5,947 nt of DNA from Planctomycetota bacterium (GTDB lineage: Bacteria > Planctomycetota > Planctomycetia > Pirellulales > Thermoguttaceae), in assembly GCA_023621895.1 (NCBI GenBank), contig JAMOAF010000189.1:1-5947 (forward strand), written 5' to 3'. This document shows, one piece after another, positions 1 to 5,947 of this stretch. The notes under the pieces were generated by a model that had not been told where the DNA came from, did no database searches, and saw only the letters and a list, made by a program, of their open reading frames with translations. A program made the position numbers and the translations under genes. Positions within the stretch are counted from its first letter, which is position 1. Each line of letters begins with the position of its first letter.

Positions 1-51
1 AAGCTGGAGCTTGGGAACCAGGTGAGATTCCGTAGCCCAACTGCATTGATT

Positions 52-81
52 CTGGTTCCCAAGCTGGAGCTTGGGAACCAG
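52..81. repeat. Perfect inverted repeat, 14-bp arms around a GG centre
   Basis: The left arm CTGGTTCCCAAGCT (52-65) is the exact reverse complement of the right arm AGCTTGGGAACCAG (68-81), separated by GG. It spans the junction of repeat units 1 and 2. As RNA or single-stranded DNA it would form a long stable hairpin with a tetraloop of about TGGA closed by C-G. No T-tract follows, so a classical intrinsic terminator is not indicated. It resembles the palindromic cores of REP-type elements, though no RAYT or IS200-like transposase gene lies in the window. Confidence 0.93.
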
Positions 82-111
82 GTGAGATTCCGTAGCCCAA
101 CTGCATTGATT

Positions 112-141
112 CTGGTTCCCAAGCCGGAGCTTGAGAACCAG
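112..141. repeat. Decayed second copy of the inverted repeat
   Basis: This is the same palindrome at the junction of units 2 and 3, with 12 of 14 arm pairs kept. The mismatches are 125/128 at the base of the loop and 119/134 in the stem. The left arm still matches the perfect copy except at 125, while the right arm carries the substitution at 134. The decay lies on the side next to glnD, as expected when the edge unit of an array is the most diverged. Confidence 0.85.
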
Positions 142-174
142 GGGAAGCGAACCTTCCTATCCCCCCAAAGCCTC

Positions 175-2796
175 ATGTCCCGCCTCCGACCCAACATCCT
201 CGAGGCAAGAACACGGCTCGCGGTTGGCTGCCAGGAGTTGCAGCGATCCCATCAGGAGGGGACGCCAGGCGCCGCTCTCTGCCGCGCCGCCAGCAAGTTG
301 CGAGACGAGGTGATCCTGAGACTCGTTGGCGACGCGTCCGCGGATCGTTCTGTTTGCCCGCCGGACACGGTCGAACGGCTGGCGGTTGTCGCCCACGGCG
401 GCTATGGGCGGCGGGAGGTCTGCCCCTTTTCCGACGTGGACCTGATGGTTCTCTGCCCGAGCCGGTTGATGGACGCCGCCAGGCCGTTGGCTGAACGACT
501 CTTTCGCGACATCTTCGATGCCGGCCTGGTCGTCGGGCACAGCCTGCGGACCCCGGAGGAGGCCTGGCGGCTGGCCTGCGAAGACGCCCAGGTCTGCACG
601 TCGCTGATTGAATCGCGGCTCCTCTCCGGCAGCCGCCCGCTTTTCGACGACTATTGGGCCGGGTTCAACCGCCGGCTCCGCCGCAACGCGCGGAGGCTCG
701 TGGCGGCCGCCGAAACCGAGCGCGCCCGGGAACGCGCCCGCTACGGCGAGACGGTTTACACGCTCGAACCGAACATCAAGCGATCTCGGGGCGGCCTGCG
801 CGACGTCCACCTGCTCCGCTGGCTAGGCAAAATCCGCTATGGATTCTCCGAGCCAGCCGAGCTGGTCCGGCTCGGGCACCTCTCTCCGGAAGACTTCCGC
901 GAACTGGCGGAAACGGCTGAATACCTGCTCCGGCTCCGCAATGAAATGCACTTTCATGCGGGCAGACCCGGCGACGTGCTATCGCGGAGCGAGCAGCTCC
1001 GGATCGCCGCTATCCGCGGCTACCAGGCGAGCGCCGGGATGCTCCCGGTCGAGCAGTTCATGCGCGACCACTTCCGGCGGACGGAAGCCGTCAGCCAGAT
1101 CGTCGCGCGGTTCCTTTCCAAGGCCCGATGCTCTCCCCGCCGCGCGGCGCTGACGACCCTGCTTTTCGGGCGCCGTGCGGGCGGGGGATTCTACACCGGC
1201 CCGGCGATGATCGCCGCTGGCGTGCACGGGCGGCGGCGGCTGGCCCGCCAGATGGAAGCCGTCATGCAGCTTGTCGATCTGGCCAATCTCTACGACAAGC
1301 CGATCGAGCCGGACACCTGGGAAATCGTCCGCCGCAATGCCGCGCGGCTGCCCGAAGACATCTCGCCCGGGGCGATGCGGCACTTCTTCTCCCTCGTCGG
1401 GCATCCCGCTCGGCTTGGCGACCTCCTCCGCTTGCTCCACGAAGTCCGCCTGCTGGAGCGGTTCATTCCGGCCTTCGAACATGCCCGGAGCCTTCTGCAA
1501 TTCAACCAATACCACAAGTACACGGTTGATGAGCATTGCTTTCGCGCGGTCGACATGGCGACGGGCTTCCAGCGGCACGCCGGCGCCCTCGGCCAGGCCT
1601 ATCGGGAGACAGGGCGGAAACACCTCCTCCACCTGGCGCTTCTGCTCCACGACCTGGGCAAGGGATATGCCGACGACCACAGCCAGGTCGGCGCGCGGCT
1701 GGCGCGGGAGACCGCGAGGCTTCTCGGGCTATCGCCGGAAGAGGCTGAGACCCTGGAATTCCTCGTCGGCAAACATCTGATCATGAATCACCTGGCCTTC
1801 CGCCGCGATATGAGCGACGAGCAGGTGCTCGTGCGGTTTGCCGTCGACGCCGGCTCGCCCGAACGCCTCAGAATGCTCTTCGTGATGACCGGCGCCGACC
1901 TCGGCGCGGTCGGGCCCGGCGTCTGGGACAGTTGGAAGGAAGACGTGCTCACGGACCTCTACCGGCGCGCGAATCGCCACCTGTCGGGTGAGACGGGACA
2001 GGGCGGCGACGAGCAGCTCGGCGAGCGCCGCCGCGCGCTAGTTGCACTCCTCGCCGGCGCCGGGCACGAAGCGCTTGCCCCGGTCGTCGACAGCCTCCCA
2101 GCGGGCATGCTCCGCGACCATCCCCTGGAAGAGACCGCGGCGGACCTGGCGCTCCTCGATTCGCTCGGCCAGAATCCGGCCGCCGTCCACTGCGCCTACC
2201 ATCACGAGACGAAAACCGCCCGGCTTTCCATCGCCACCGGCGAGCAGGTCGCCCCGGGCATCTTCCACCGGCTCACCGGCGCCATCTCGTCGAAGGGGCT
2301 GCAAATCCTCTCGGCGGAGATCAACACGCTCGCCGGCGGCCTGGTGCTCGACCATTTCCTCGTCGTCGACCCCGACTACGCCGGCCAGCCGCCGCCGGAG
2401 CGGTTTGAGCAAATCCGCCGCGCGCTGGTCGAATCGCTCGAGTGCCGATCGGGCTGGTCGCCGTCGTTCCGAAAGACCTGGATCGTCGGTGCACACCGCC
2501 AACCCAAGATGCGCGTCGCCCAGACCCGCATCGAGGTCGACAACACCACCTCCGATCGGTTCACGATCCTCGACATCTTTGCCGCCGACCGGCCCGGCCT
2601 CCTTTACGCGATCGCGCGGACCCTGTTCGAAATGGACCTGTCCGTCGCCAGGGCGAAGATCGGCACCTACCTCGACCAGGTCGTCGACGTGTTCTACGTG
2701 GCGGACGTTGCCGGCAAAAAGATCGAAAGCGCCACCCGCATCCAGCAAATCCGCTCGCGGCTGGTGGACGTGATTCTCTCGGCCGGGGCGCGTTGA
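175..2796 (+). CDS. glnD: Bifunctional PII uridylyltransferase / uridylyl-removing enzyme GlnD
   Basis: GlnD is the cytoplasmic nitrogen sensor. It uridylylates PII (GlnB/GlnK) when glutamine is low and removes UMP when glutamine is high. From the ATG at 175 it has 873 residues, close to the usual length of about 850-950. The nucleotidyltransferase motif runs from about G75 to L90 (GGYGRREVCPFSDVDL), with metal-binding D87 and D89. The GlnD signature EPNIKRSRGGLRD is at 198-210. The HD domain, which removes UMP, spans roughly 440-600, with H454, the H492-D493 pair in LLHDLGKG, and H534. Two C-terminal ACT domains, presumed to sense glutamine, lie at about 682-735 and 795-870 (the second contains DRPGLLYAIARTL). 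All catalytic motifs are intact. The frame stays open upstream to 22, but that part translates the tandem repeat, so 175 (MSRLRPNILEAR) is preferred although it has no good Shine-Dalgarno. No PII, ammonium-transporter or glutamine-synthetase gene is in the window. Confidence 0.95.
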   Translation: MSRLRPNILEARTRLAVGCQELQRSHQEGTPGAALCRAASKLRDEVILRLVGDASADRSVCPPDTVERLAVVAHGGYGRREVCPFSDVDLMVLCPSRLMDAARPLAERLFRDIFDAGLVVGHSLRTPEEAWRLACEDAQVCTSLIESRLLSGSRPLFDDYWAGFNRRLRRNARRLVAAAETERARERARYGETVYTLEPNIKRSRGGLRDVHLLRWLGKIRYGFSEPAELVRLGHLSPEDFRELAETAEYLLRLRNEMHFHAGRPGDVLSRSEQLRIAAIRGYQASAGMLPVEQFMRDHFRRTEAVSQIVARFLSKARCSPRRAALTTLLFGRRAGGGFYTGPAMIAAGVHGRRRLARQMEAVMQLVDLANLYDKPIEPDTWEIVRRNAARLPEDISPGAMRHFFSLVGHPARLGDLLRLLHEVRLLERFIPAFEHARSLLQFNQYHKYTVDEHCFRAVDMATGFQRHAGALGQAYRETGRKHLLHLALLLHDLGKGYADDHSQVGARLARETARLLGLSPEEAETLEFLVGKHLIMNHLAFRRDMSDEQVLVRFAVDAGSPERLRMLFVMTGADLGAVGPGVWDSWKEDVLTDLYRRANRHLSGETGQGGDEQLGERRRALVALLAGAGHEALAPVVDSLPAGMLRDHPLEETAADLALLDSLGQNPAAVHCAYHHETKTARLSIATGEQVAPGIFHRLTGAISSKGLQILSAEINTLAGGLVLDHFLVVDPDYAGQPPPERFEQIRRALVESLECRSGWSPSFRKTWIVGAHRQPKMRVAQTRIEVDNTTSDRFTILDIFAADRPGLLYAIARTLFEMDLSVARAKIGTYLDQVVDVFYVADVAGKKIESATRIQQIRSRLVDVILSAGAR

Positions 2797-2825
2797 AGGG
2801 GCGGATCGGCCGCGCGGAAGGCGGG

Positions 2826-4319
2826 TCAGCGGATCTTCGCGTCCGGCAGCTCCTTCTTCACTCCTTCATCGATCGGCATCGCGTCCGGCGCGGCGCCCGT
2901 CTCCGCGATCAGGCGATTCAGTTCGGCGTCCAGTTCGGCAACCTTGCCCGCGTAGCGGGGATCGCCGCAGAGGTTGGTCGCCTCGCCGGGATCGGCCGAG
3001 AGGTGAAACAGGTCGGCCTTGTGGCGATCGGGGCCGCCGTCGCCGTGGGGATAGCGGATGTATTTCCACTCCTTGGTGCGAACCGCCCGAACGTTCGGCG
3101 TGTAGGGGAACTGCTTCTCGTAGTTGTAGTGATACAGAAAGCTCGTCCGCCAGCCGGGGTCTGCCTGGCCCATCGCCAGCCTCTTCCACGAGCGGCCGTG
3201 CGTCCTCTCCAGCGGCGCCGCCCCGCAGATGTCGAGGATGCTCGCCGCCAGGTCGACGGTGAGCGTCATCTGCGAGACGATCCGCGGCTTGTCGGGCGGC
3301 GTCAATCCCGGGTAACGGACCACCAGGGGGATGCGGATGCTCGGTTCGTGGGCCGTCCGCTTGTCGATCATCCCGTGTTCGCCGCTCAGGAGGCCGTTGT
3401 CCGAGGTGAAGATGATCAGCGTGTTGTCGAGCTGGCCGTTTTCCGCAAGCAACCGGTAGAGGTCGGCCACGCTGTCGTCGACCGAGAGGAGCGTGCCCCA
3501 GTAGCCGCGGACCATGGCGGCGAAATCCTTGACGCCGCCGGGCGACCGATCGGGCCAGGTCTTGCGGTAATCGAACAGCGGGCCGTAAATGCCGTGCCAG
3601 GTGTCCAGCCGATCCTTGTACCAGGCGTCGTTGTCGTCGAGCAGGAAAGCGCTGGCCGGATAGGGAATGTTGACGTGGTCAAAGGCGTGCGCGTACTTGG
3701 GCTCCGGCTCGTAGAAGCTGTGGGGCGCCTTGTGCCCGAGGATCAGGGCCCAGGGACGCTTGCCGCCGCGCCCGGCGATCCACTCCTTGGCGATCCGCGT
3801 CACGACGGTGGTGTAATACCCCTTGACGATGCGGCGCTCCCCCCCGTTGAAGCGGAACTCGGTGTCGAAGTACTTTCCCTGCCCCCTGTGGGTCACGAAA
3901 TAATCGAAGCCGCCGCGGACCTGGTCGTTGTCCTCGCCCATGTGGTACTTGCCGACGTAGGCCGTCTCGTAGCCGGCTTTCTGAAGGACGCGCGGCCAGG
4001 TGGGCATGTCGCCGGGATACTCGGTGAAGTTGTCGGAGACGCCGTGCGCGTGGGCATAGAGCCCAGAGAGGATCGAGGCTCGGCTCGGCGAGCAGAGCGA
4101 AGTCGTGCAGAAATGGTTGGGAAAGTAAACGCCTTCGCGACCCAACCGGTCCGTGCCGGGCGTGGCAATCACCGATTTGGGATTCAGGCTGACGCAGTCC
4201 CATCGCTGGTCATCGGTAAGAATGAACAGAACGTTGGGCCGCTGGGCCGCCGGGAGGCCGCGGGCGAACAGGATGACCGCCGCCAGGCCCAGTCCGAGAA
4301 ACATCTTGCCACGTCGCAT
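2826..4319 (-). CDS. Secreted formylglycine-dependent sulfatase (S1 family)
   Basis: This is a 497-residue type I sulfatase that hydrolyses sulfate esters, probably on a polysaccharide or glycan, outside the cytoplasm. An N-terminal Sec signal is clear: basic MRRGK, a hydrophobic stretch at about 6-19, and likely cleavage near the AAQ at 24-26. The mature part opens with RPNVLFILTDDQ, giving metal ligands D36 and D37. The activation motif CSPSR (76-80) followed by ASILSG makes C76 the residue converted to formylglycine. Other active-site elements are GKYHMG (K124, H126), GHKAPH (195-200), TSDNG (D307, N308) and K320. The C-terminal subdomain has the usual RTKEWKYIRYP stretch (414-424) and an LFHLSADPGEATNL segment (437-450). 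The substrate cannot be read from sequence; it could be an arylsulfatase-like, N-acetylglucosamine-6-sulfatase-like or iduronate-sulfatase-like member. The maturation enzyme (anSME or FGE) is not in the window. It is the last gene of the - strand cluster, 41 bp after the SRAP gene. Confidence 0.93.
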   Translation of the reverse strand: MRRGKMFLGLGLAAVILFARGLPAAQRPNVLFILTDDQRWDCVSLNPKSVIATPGTDRLGREGVYFPNHFCTTSLCSPSRASILSGLYAHAHGVSDNFTEYPGDMPTWPRVLQKAGYETAYVGKYHMGEDNDQVRGGFDYFVTHRGQGKYFDTEFRFNGGERRIVKGYYTTVVTRIAKEWIAGRGGKRPWALILGHKAPHSFYEPEPKYAHAFDHVNIPYPASAFLLDDNDAWYKDRLDTWHGIYGPLFDYRKTWPDRSPGGVKDFAAMVRGYWGTLLSVDDSVADLYRLLAENGQLDNTLIIFTSDNGLLSGEHGMIDKRTAHEPSIRIPLVVRYPGLTPPDKPRIVSQMTLTVDLAASILDICGAAPLERTHGRSWKRLAMGQADPGWRTSFLYHYNYEKQFPYTPNVRAVRTKEWKYIRYPHGDGGPDRHKADLFHLSADPGEATNLCGDPRYAGKVAELDAELNRLIAETGAAPDAMPIDEGVKKELPDAKIR

Positions 4320-4328
4320 CGCTGGCGA

Positions 4329-4334
4329 ATCCTT
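4329..4334 (-). promoter_or_regulatory. Ribosome binding site of the sulfatase gene
   Basis: On the - strand AAGGAT stands 9 nt before the ATG at 4319. This supports that start over the internal ATG at codon 6. The SRAP gene upstream has the same AAGGAT at the same 9-nt spacing. Confidence 0.6.
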
Positions 4335-4360
4335 ATTGTCTTGAGGTCGGCGTCTTCAAG

Positions 4361-5041
4361 TCAAAGCGCGAGCGGCGCGATGCATTCGGGGCCCTCGTTG
4401 CCGGGCCGATTGACGTATCGGCTCACGGGGTGGACCTTCATCCGCAGCGTATCGAACGGGACCAACAGGCTTTTCAACTCTTTCAGATCGGCGCCCGCCG
4501 GATCGAGCCAGGCCTGGTACGATTCCTCCGCCAGGATAACCGGCATGCGGTCGTGGATCGGCGCGATGATCTGGTTGGCCGAGGTGGTCACGATCGTGCA
4601 CGATTCGACGAAGTCGTGGCCGGCTCCCTCCCACGCATCCCAGAGGCCGGCAAAGGCGAAAGGGCGCTCGTCGGCCATCTGGATGTAGTAAGGCTGCTTG
4701 CCCTCGCCGCGGCGCTGCCATTCAAAAAAACCGTCGGCCGGCAAAAGGCAGCGCCGCCGCCGGAAGGCCGCGCGGAAGGCCGGTTTCTCCGCAACCGTCT
4801 CGGCACGCGCGTTGATCAACCGATTGCCGATGGACGGCTCCTTGGCCCAGCTTGGGATCAAGCCCCAGCGGAGCGCCACCAGGTGCCGCTGGGGGGGTAC
4901 GCTCTCCGGCCGCGCGCGGACAACGGCCACAAACTGGGAGGGCCCGATGTTGAACCGCGTCTCGAGCGTGGCGTCGAGAATCGCCGCGAACTGCTCGGCC
5001 AGCAGATGGATGGGAGTCCGCAGCGTAAATCGTCCGCACAT
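4361..5041 (-). CDS. yedK: SRAP-domain abasic-site DNA-protein crosslinking protein (YedK/HMCES family)
   Basis: SRAP proteins form a covalent thiazolidine link between Cys2 and abasic sites in single-stranded DNA, shielding them during replication; the family was formerly annotated as SOS-response-associated peptidase. This copy has 226 residues, a typical bacterial length. It starts MCGRF, so the essential C2 is exposed once Met1 is removed. The other conserved residues are present: N77 in INARAET (76-82), E107 in PADGFFEW (101-108), and H163 in PIHDRMP (161-167). The family motif RWGLIPSWAK is at 58-67. Nothing is truncated. It is cytoplasmic and lies between a TIM-barrel sugar enzyme gene (32 bp upstream) and the sulfatase gene (41 bp downstream), all on the same strand. 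I see no clear LexA-type operator before it, so SOS control is not shown. No DNA polymerase or other SOS gene is adjacent. Confidence 0.95.
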   Translation of the reverse strand: MCGRFTLRTPIHLLAEQFAAILDATLETRFNIGPSQFVAVVRARPESVPPQRHLVALRWGLIPSWAKEPSIGNRLINARAETVAEKPAFRAAFRRRRCLLPADGFFEWQRRGEGKQPYYIQMADERPFAFAGLWDAWEGAGHDFVESCTIVTTSANQIIAPIHDRMPVILAEESYQAWLDPAGADLKELKSLLVPFDTLRMKVHPVSRYVNRPGNEGPECIAPLAL

Positions 5042-5050
5042 CGCAGTCTG

Positions 5051-5056
5051 ATCCTT
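5051..5056 (-). promoter_or_regulatory. Ribosome binding site of the SRAP gene
   Basis: On the - strand AAGGAT lies 9 nt before the ATG at 5041, inside the 32-bp gap after the TIM-barrel gene. Since the protein needs Cys at position 2, the MCGRF start is also fixed by function. Confidence 0.65.
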
Positions 5057-5073
5057 GTGGCGGCTGCAAACCG

Positions 5074-5826
5074 CTAGAGCAGGCTCTCCAACAGCAGGCG
5101 AACCTTGCGCAATTCGGCATTCTGATCAACCTCGGACATGGGCTCGATATCGACACACAGGGCGCGATTGTATTGAACCATCGCCAGTTGTGTGACAAGG
5201 CGCCCGTACTCGATCTGCCCCTGGCCGACCCGCACCTGGAACTTTTCCTTGGTGGTGTCGCGGAGGCGCACGTGGCAGACGTGTTTCATCACCGGCTCGT
5301 AGGGGCCACCCTGGTGGGGTCCATAGATGTAGTGGCTCGGATCGAGCGTCAACGCAAGCCCCTTGACGTTGTTGCAGAAGACCGCCGCCGTGGCGGGGTC
5401 TTGCGTCATCCGCCCGGTTTCGGTGACCAGCCCGACCACGGCGCTCTCGATGGCGGCAAGGCGGACCAATTCCCGGAGCCGTTCGATCTCGGCATTGAAC
5501 GGGGTGCCCAACTCCGCGGATCGGACGGAGATGGTGACGACTTTCGTCGCCTTGGCCAATCGGCAGCAGGCCTGAAACTGTTGGTAATACTCCGACTCGT
5601 TGTCCGTTTCGATGTCGACGGAATAGGCGATCGGGGTCAGCCGCTGCGTCTTCCGGCAGATCTGCACGGCGCGTTCGAGATCGCCGGCCACCTCGGATGG
5701 TTTCAGGTGCCCGCCCGATTCGTGAACGCAGATTTCCACCGCCGTGTATTCCAGATCGACCAGGCGCTGCAAAGCCTCATCCAACGGCAGATTCGAAAAG
5801 CAACGAGTCGACGCCGCTACAAACAC
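5074..5826 (-). CDS. Sugar phosphate isomerase/epimerase-like TIM-barrel protein
   Basis: This 250-residue protein looks like the xylose-isomerase-like TIM-barrel superfamily (Pfam AP_endonuc_2 type), which includes sugar isomerases, epimerases, myo-inosose dehydratases and endonuclease IV. Counting from the GTG start, a Glu-Asp-His-Glu metal set is visible: E136 in VTETG, D162 in LTLDPSH, H185 in CHVRLRD and E228 in VDIEP. The GQGQIEY segment (201-207) after the His matches the GeGeid turn common in these epimerases. There is no signal peptide, so it is cytoplasmic. The open frame reaches back to a TTG at 5853, but AAAGGAG sits 7 nt before the GTG at 5826. The protein from there begins (M)FVAASTRCFSNLPLDEAL, which is how the first barrel strand of these proteins usually opens. 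The substrate is unknown. It is the first gene of the - strand cluster. An endonuclease IV role is unlikely because the extra His-rich trinuclear zinc ligands are not evident. Confidence 0.82.
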   Translation of the reverse strand: MFVAASTRCFSNLPLDEALQRLVDLEYTAVEICVHESGGHLKPSEVAGDLERAVQICRKTQRLTPIAYSVDIETDNESEYYQQFQACCRLAKATKVVTISVRSAELGTPFNAEIERLRELVRLAAIESAVVGLVTETGRMTQDPATAAVFCNNVKGLALTLDPSHYIYGPHQGGPYEPVMKHVCHVRLRDTTKEKFQVRVGQGQIEYGRLVTQLAMVQYNRALCVDIEPMSEVDQNAELRKVRLLLESLL

Positions 5827-5832
5827 TCCGTG

Positions 5833-5840
5833 ACTCCTTT
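5833..5840 (-). promoter_or_regulatory. Strong Shine-Dalgarno that sets the GTG start of the TIM-barrel gene
   Basis: The - strand reads AAAGGAGT here, 6 nt before the GTG at 5826-5824 (7 nt counted from AGGAG). It is the best Shine-Dalgarno match in the window. The upstream TTG at 5853 would place this sequence inside the coding region, which argues against it. Confidence 0.75.
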
Positions 5841-5895
5841 CTGGTGGGAGCAATCTCGGCAGAAGAATCCCTCTGGCTGCCGCGGGTAACCAGAT

Positions 5896-5924
5896 AGCTT
5901 ACCGCGATTGGCGAGGCCGGGCAA
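5896..5924 (-). promoter_or_regulatory. Weak sigma70-like promoter candidate for the - strand cluster
   Basis: On the - strand TTGCCC (5924-5919) and TAAGCT (5901-5896) are separated by 17 bp. The -35 box matches the consensus at 4 of 6 positions and the -10 box at only 3 of 6. Transcription would start near 5889, giving a leader of about 60 nt. A small stem of 7 pairs with one bulged C (5882-5905) overlaps the -10 box. The rest of 5827-5947 shows no gene on either strand. The candidate rests on spacing and position; planctomycete-type promoters are often hard to see by consensus. Confidence 0.2.
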
Positions 5925-5947
5925 CACCACCGCGAAGCAGCCGCGCC

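Larger units (their letters stand above)
1..144. repeat. 60-bp tandem repeat, 2 exact copies plus a degenerate partial third
   Basis: Positions 1-60 and 61-120 are identical. A third copy starts at 121 and is recognisable to about 144, with changes at 125 (T to C) and 134 (G to A), before it fades into the glnD leader. The array starts at base 1, so it probably continues to the left of the window. Each unit begins AAGCTGGAGCTTGGGAACCAG and ends CTGGTTCCC, so every unit junction makes a palindrome. Because 60 is a multiple of 3 and one frame has no stop, the repeat translates as a 20-residue period containing LVPKLELGNQ. From memory, similar peptide strings turn up as spurious predictions in several bacterial phyla, which would fit a dispersed REP- or MITE-like element; I could not search for this. 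Confidence 0.93.

Noticed and set aside
52..81. Intrinsic terminator of an upstream gene
   Set aside because: The hairpin is strong and symmetric but has no T-tract on either side, and it is part of a repeated unit.
1..144. CRISPR array
   Set aside because: The whole 60-bp unit is identical from copy to copy, with no variable spacers, and only about 2.4 copies are present. This is a plain tandem repeat.
979..1680. 233-codon - strand frame inside glnD
   Set aside because: It is antisense to the conserved middle of GlnD, has no domain signature and is explained by GC-biased codon use.
4329..4364. Internal promoter for the sulfatase gene (TTGACT at 4364-4359 with an AT-rich ACAATA-like box downstream on the - strand)
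   Set aside because: The spacing is 19 bp and the would-be -10 box abuts the ribosome binding site, so transcription would start at or past that site and leave no usable leader.
2442..4688. 748-codon open frame on the + strand running through the end of glnD and antisense to the sulfatase and part of SRAP
   Set aside because: Its product is rich in Arg, Val, Gly and Ala without any recognisable domain, and it overlaps two genes with intact catalytic motifs. Long antisense open frames are common in high-GC DNA because stop codons are rare.
4848..4860. Short match to the repeat core (AGCTTGGGATCA) inside the SRAP gene
   Set aside because: It encodes part of the conserved LIPSWAK motif of SRAP on the - strand, and the flanks do not match the repeat, so it is chance similarity.
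5173..5889. 238-codon + strand frame opposite the TIM-barrel gene
   Set aside because: It is a shadow in high-GC sequence with no family signature; the - strand reading has a metal-ligand set and a strong ribosome binding site.

Overview
This is a high-GC bacterial chromosomal window with four protein genes: one on the + strand and three on the - strand, convergent. A Sec-exported formylglycine-type sulfatase, a xylose-isomerase-like TIM-barrel protein and weak or variable ribosome binding sites would suit a planctomycete or a relative in the PVC group. That is inference from gene content; no marker in the window settles the taxonomy.

Layout. Positions 1-144 hold two exact copies and a degenerate third copy of a 60-bp tandem unit. 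The unit junctions form long palindromes, one of them perfect (14-bp arms, 2-bp centre). Next comes glnD (175-2796, +), a complete bifunctional PII uridylyltransferase/uridylyl-removing enzyme with nucleotidyltransferase, HD and two ACT domains. After a 29-bp convergent junction, three genes run on the - strand. In transcription order they are a sugar phosphate isomerase/epimerase-like TIM-barrel protein (5826-5074), an SRAP-family protein related to YedK/HMCES (5041-4361) and an exported sulfatase (4319-2826). Gaps of 32 and 41 bp and a Shine-Dalgarno-like sequence before each gene suggest one transcription unit. The right edge (5827-5947) is its leader, with only a weak promoter candidate.

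How the genes fit together. GlnD stands alone as the nitrogen-status sensor that modifies PII (GlnB/GlnK); no glnB, amtB or glnA is present here. The sulfatase and the TIM-barrel protein could both serve carbohydrate use (desulfation outside the cytoplasm, sugar interconversion inside). The SRAP protein is a DNA abasic-site shield, so its place between them is either incidental or the more interesting point of the locus.

I found no new multi-gene system. The main points for a second look are the palindromic tandem repeat that runs in frame into glnD, the start-site corrections for glnD and the TIM-barrel gene, and the mixed metabolic/DNA-repair cluster.
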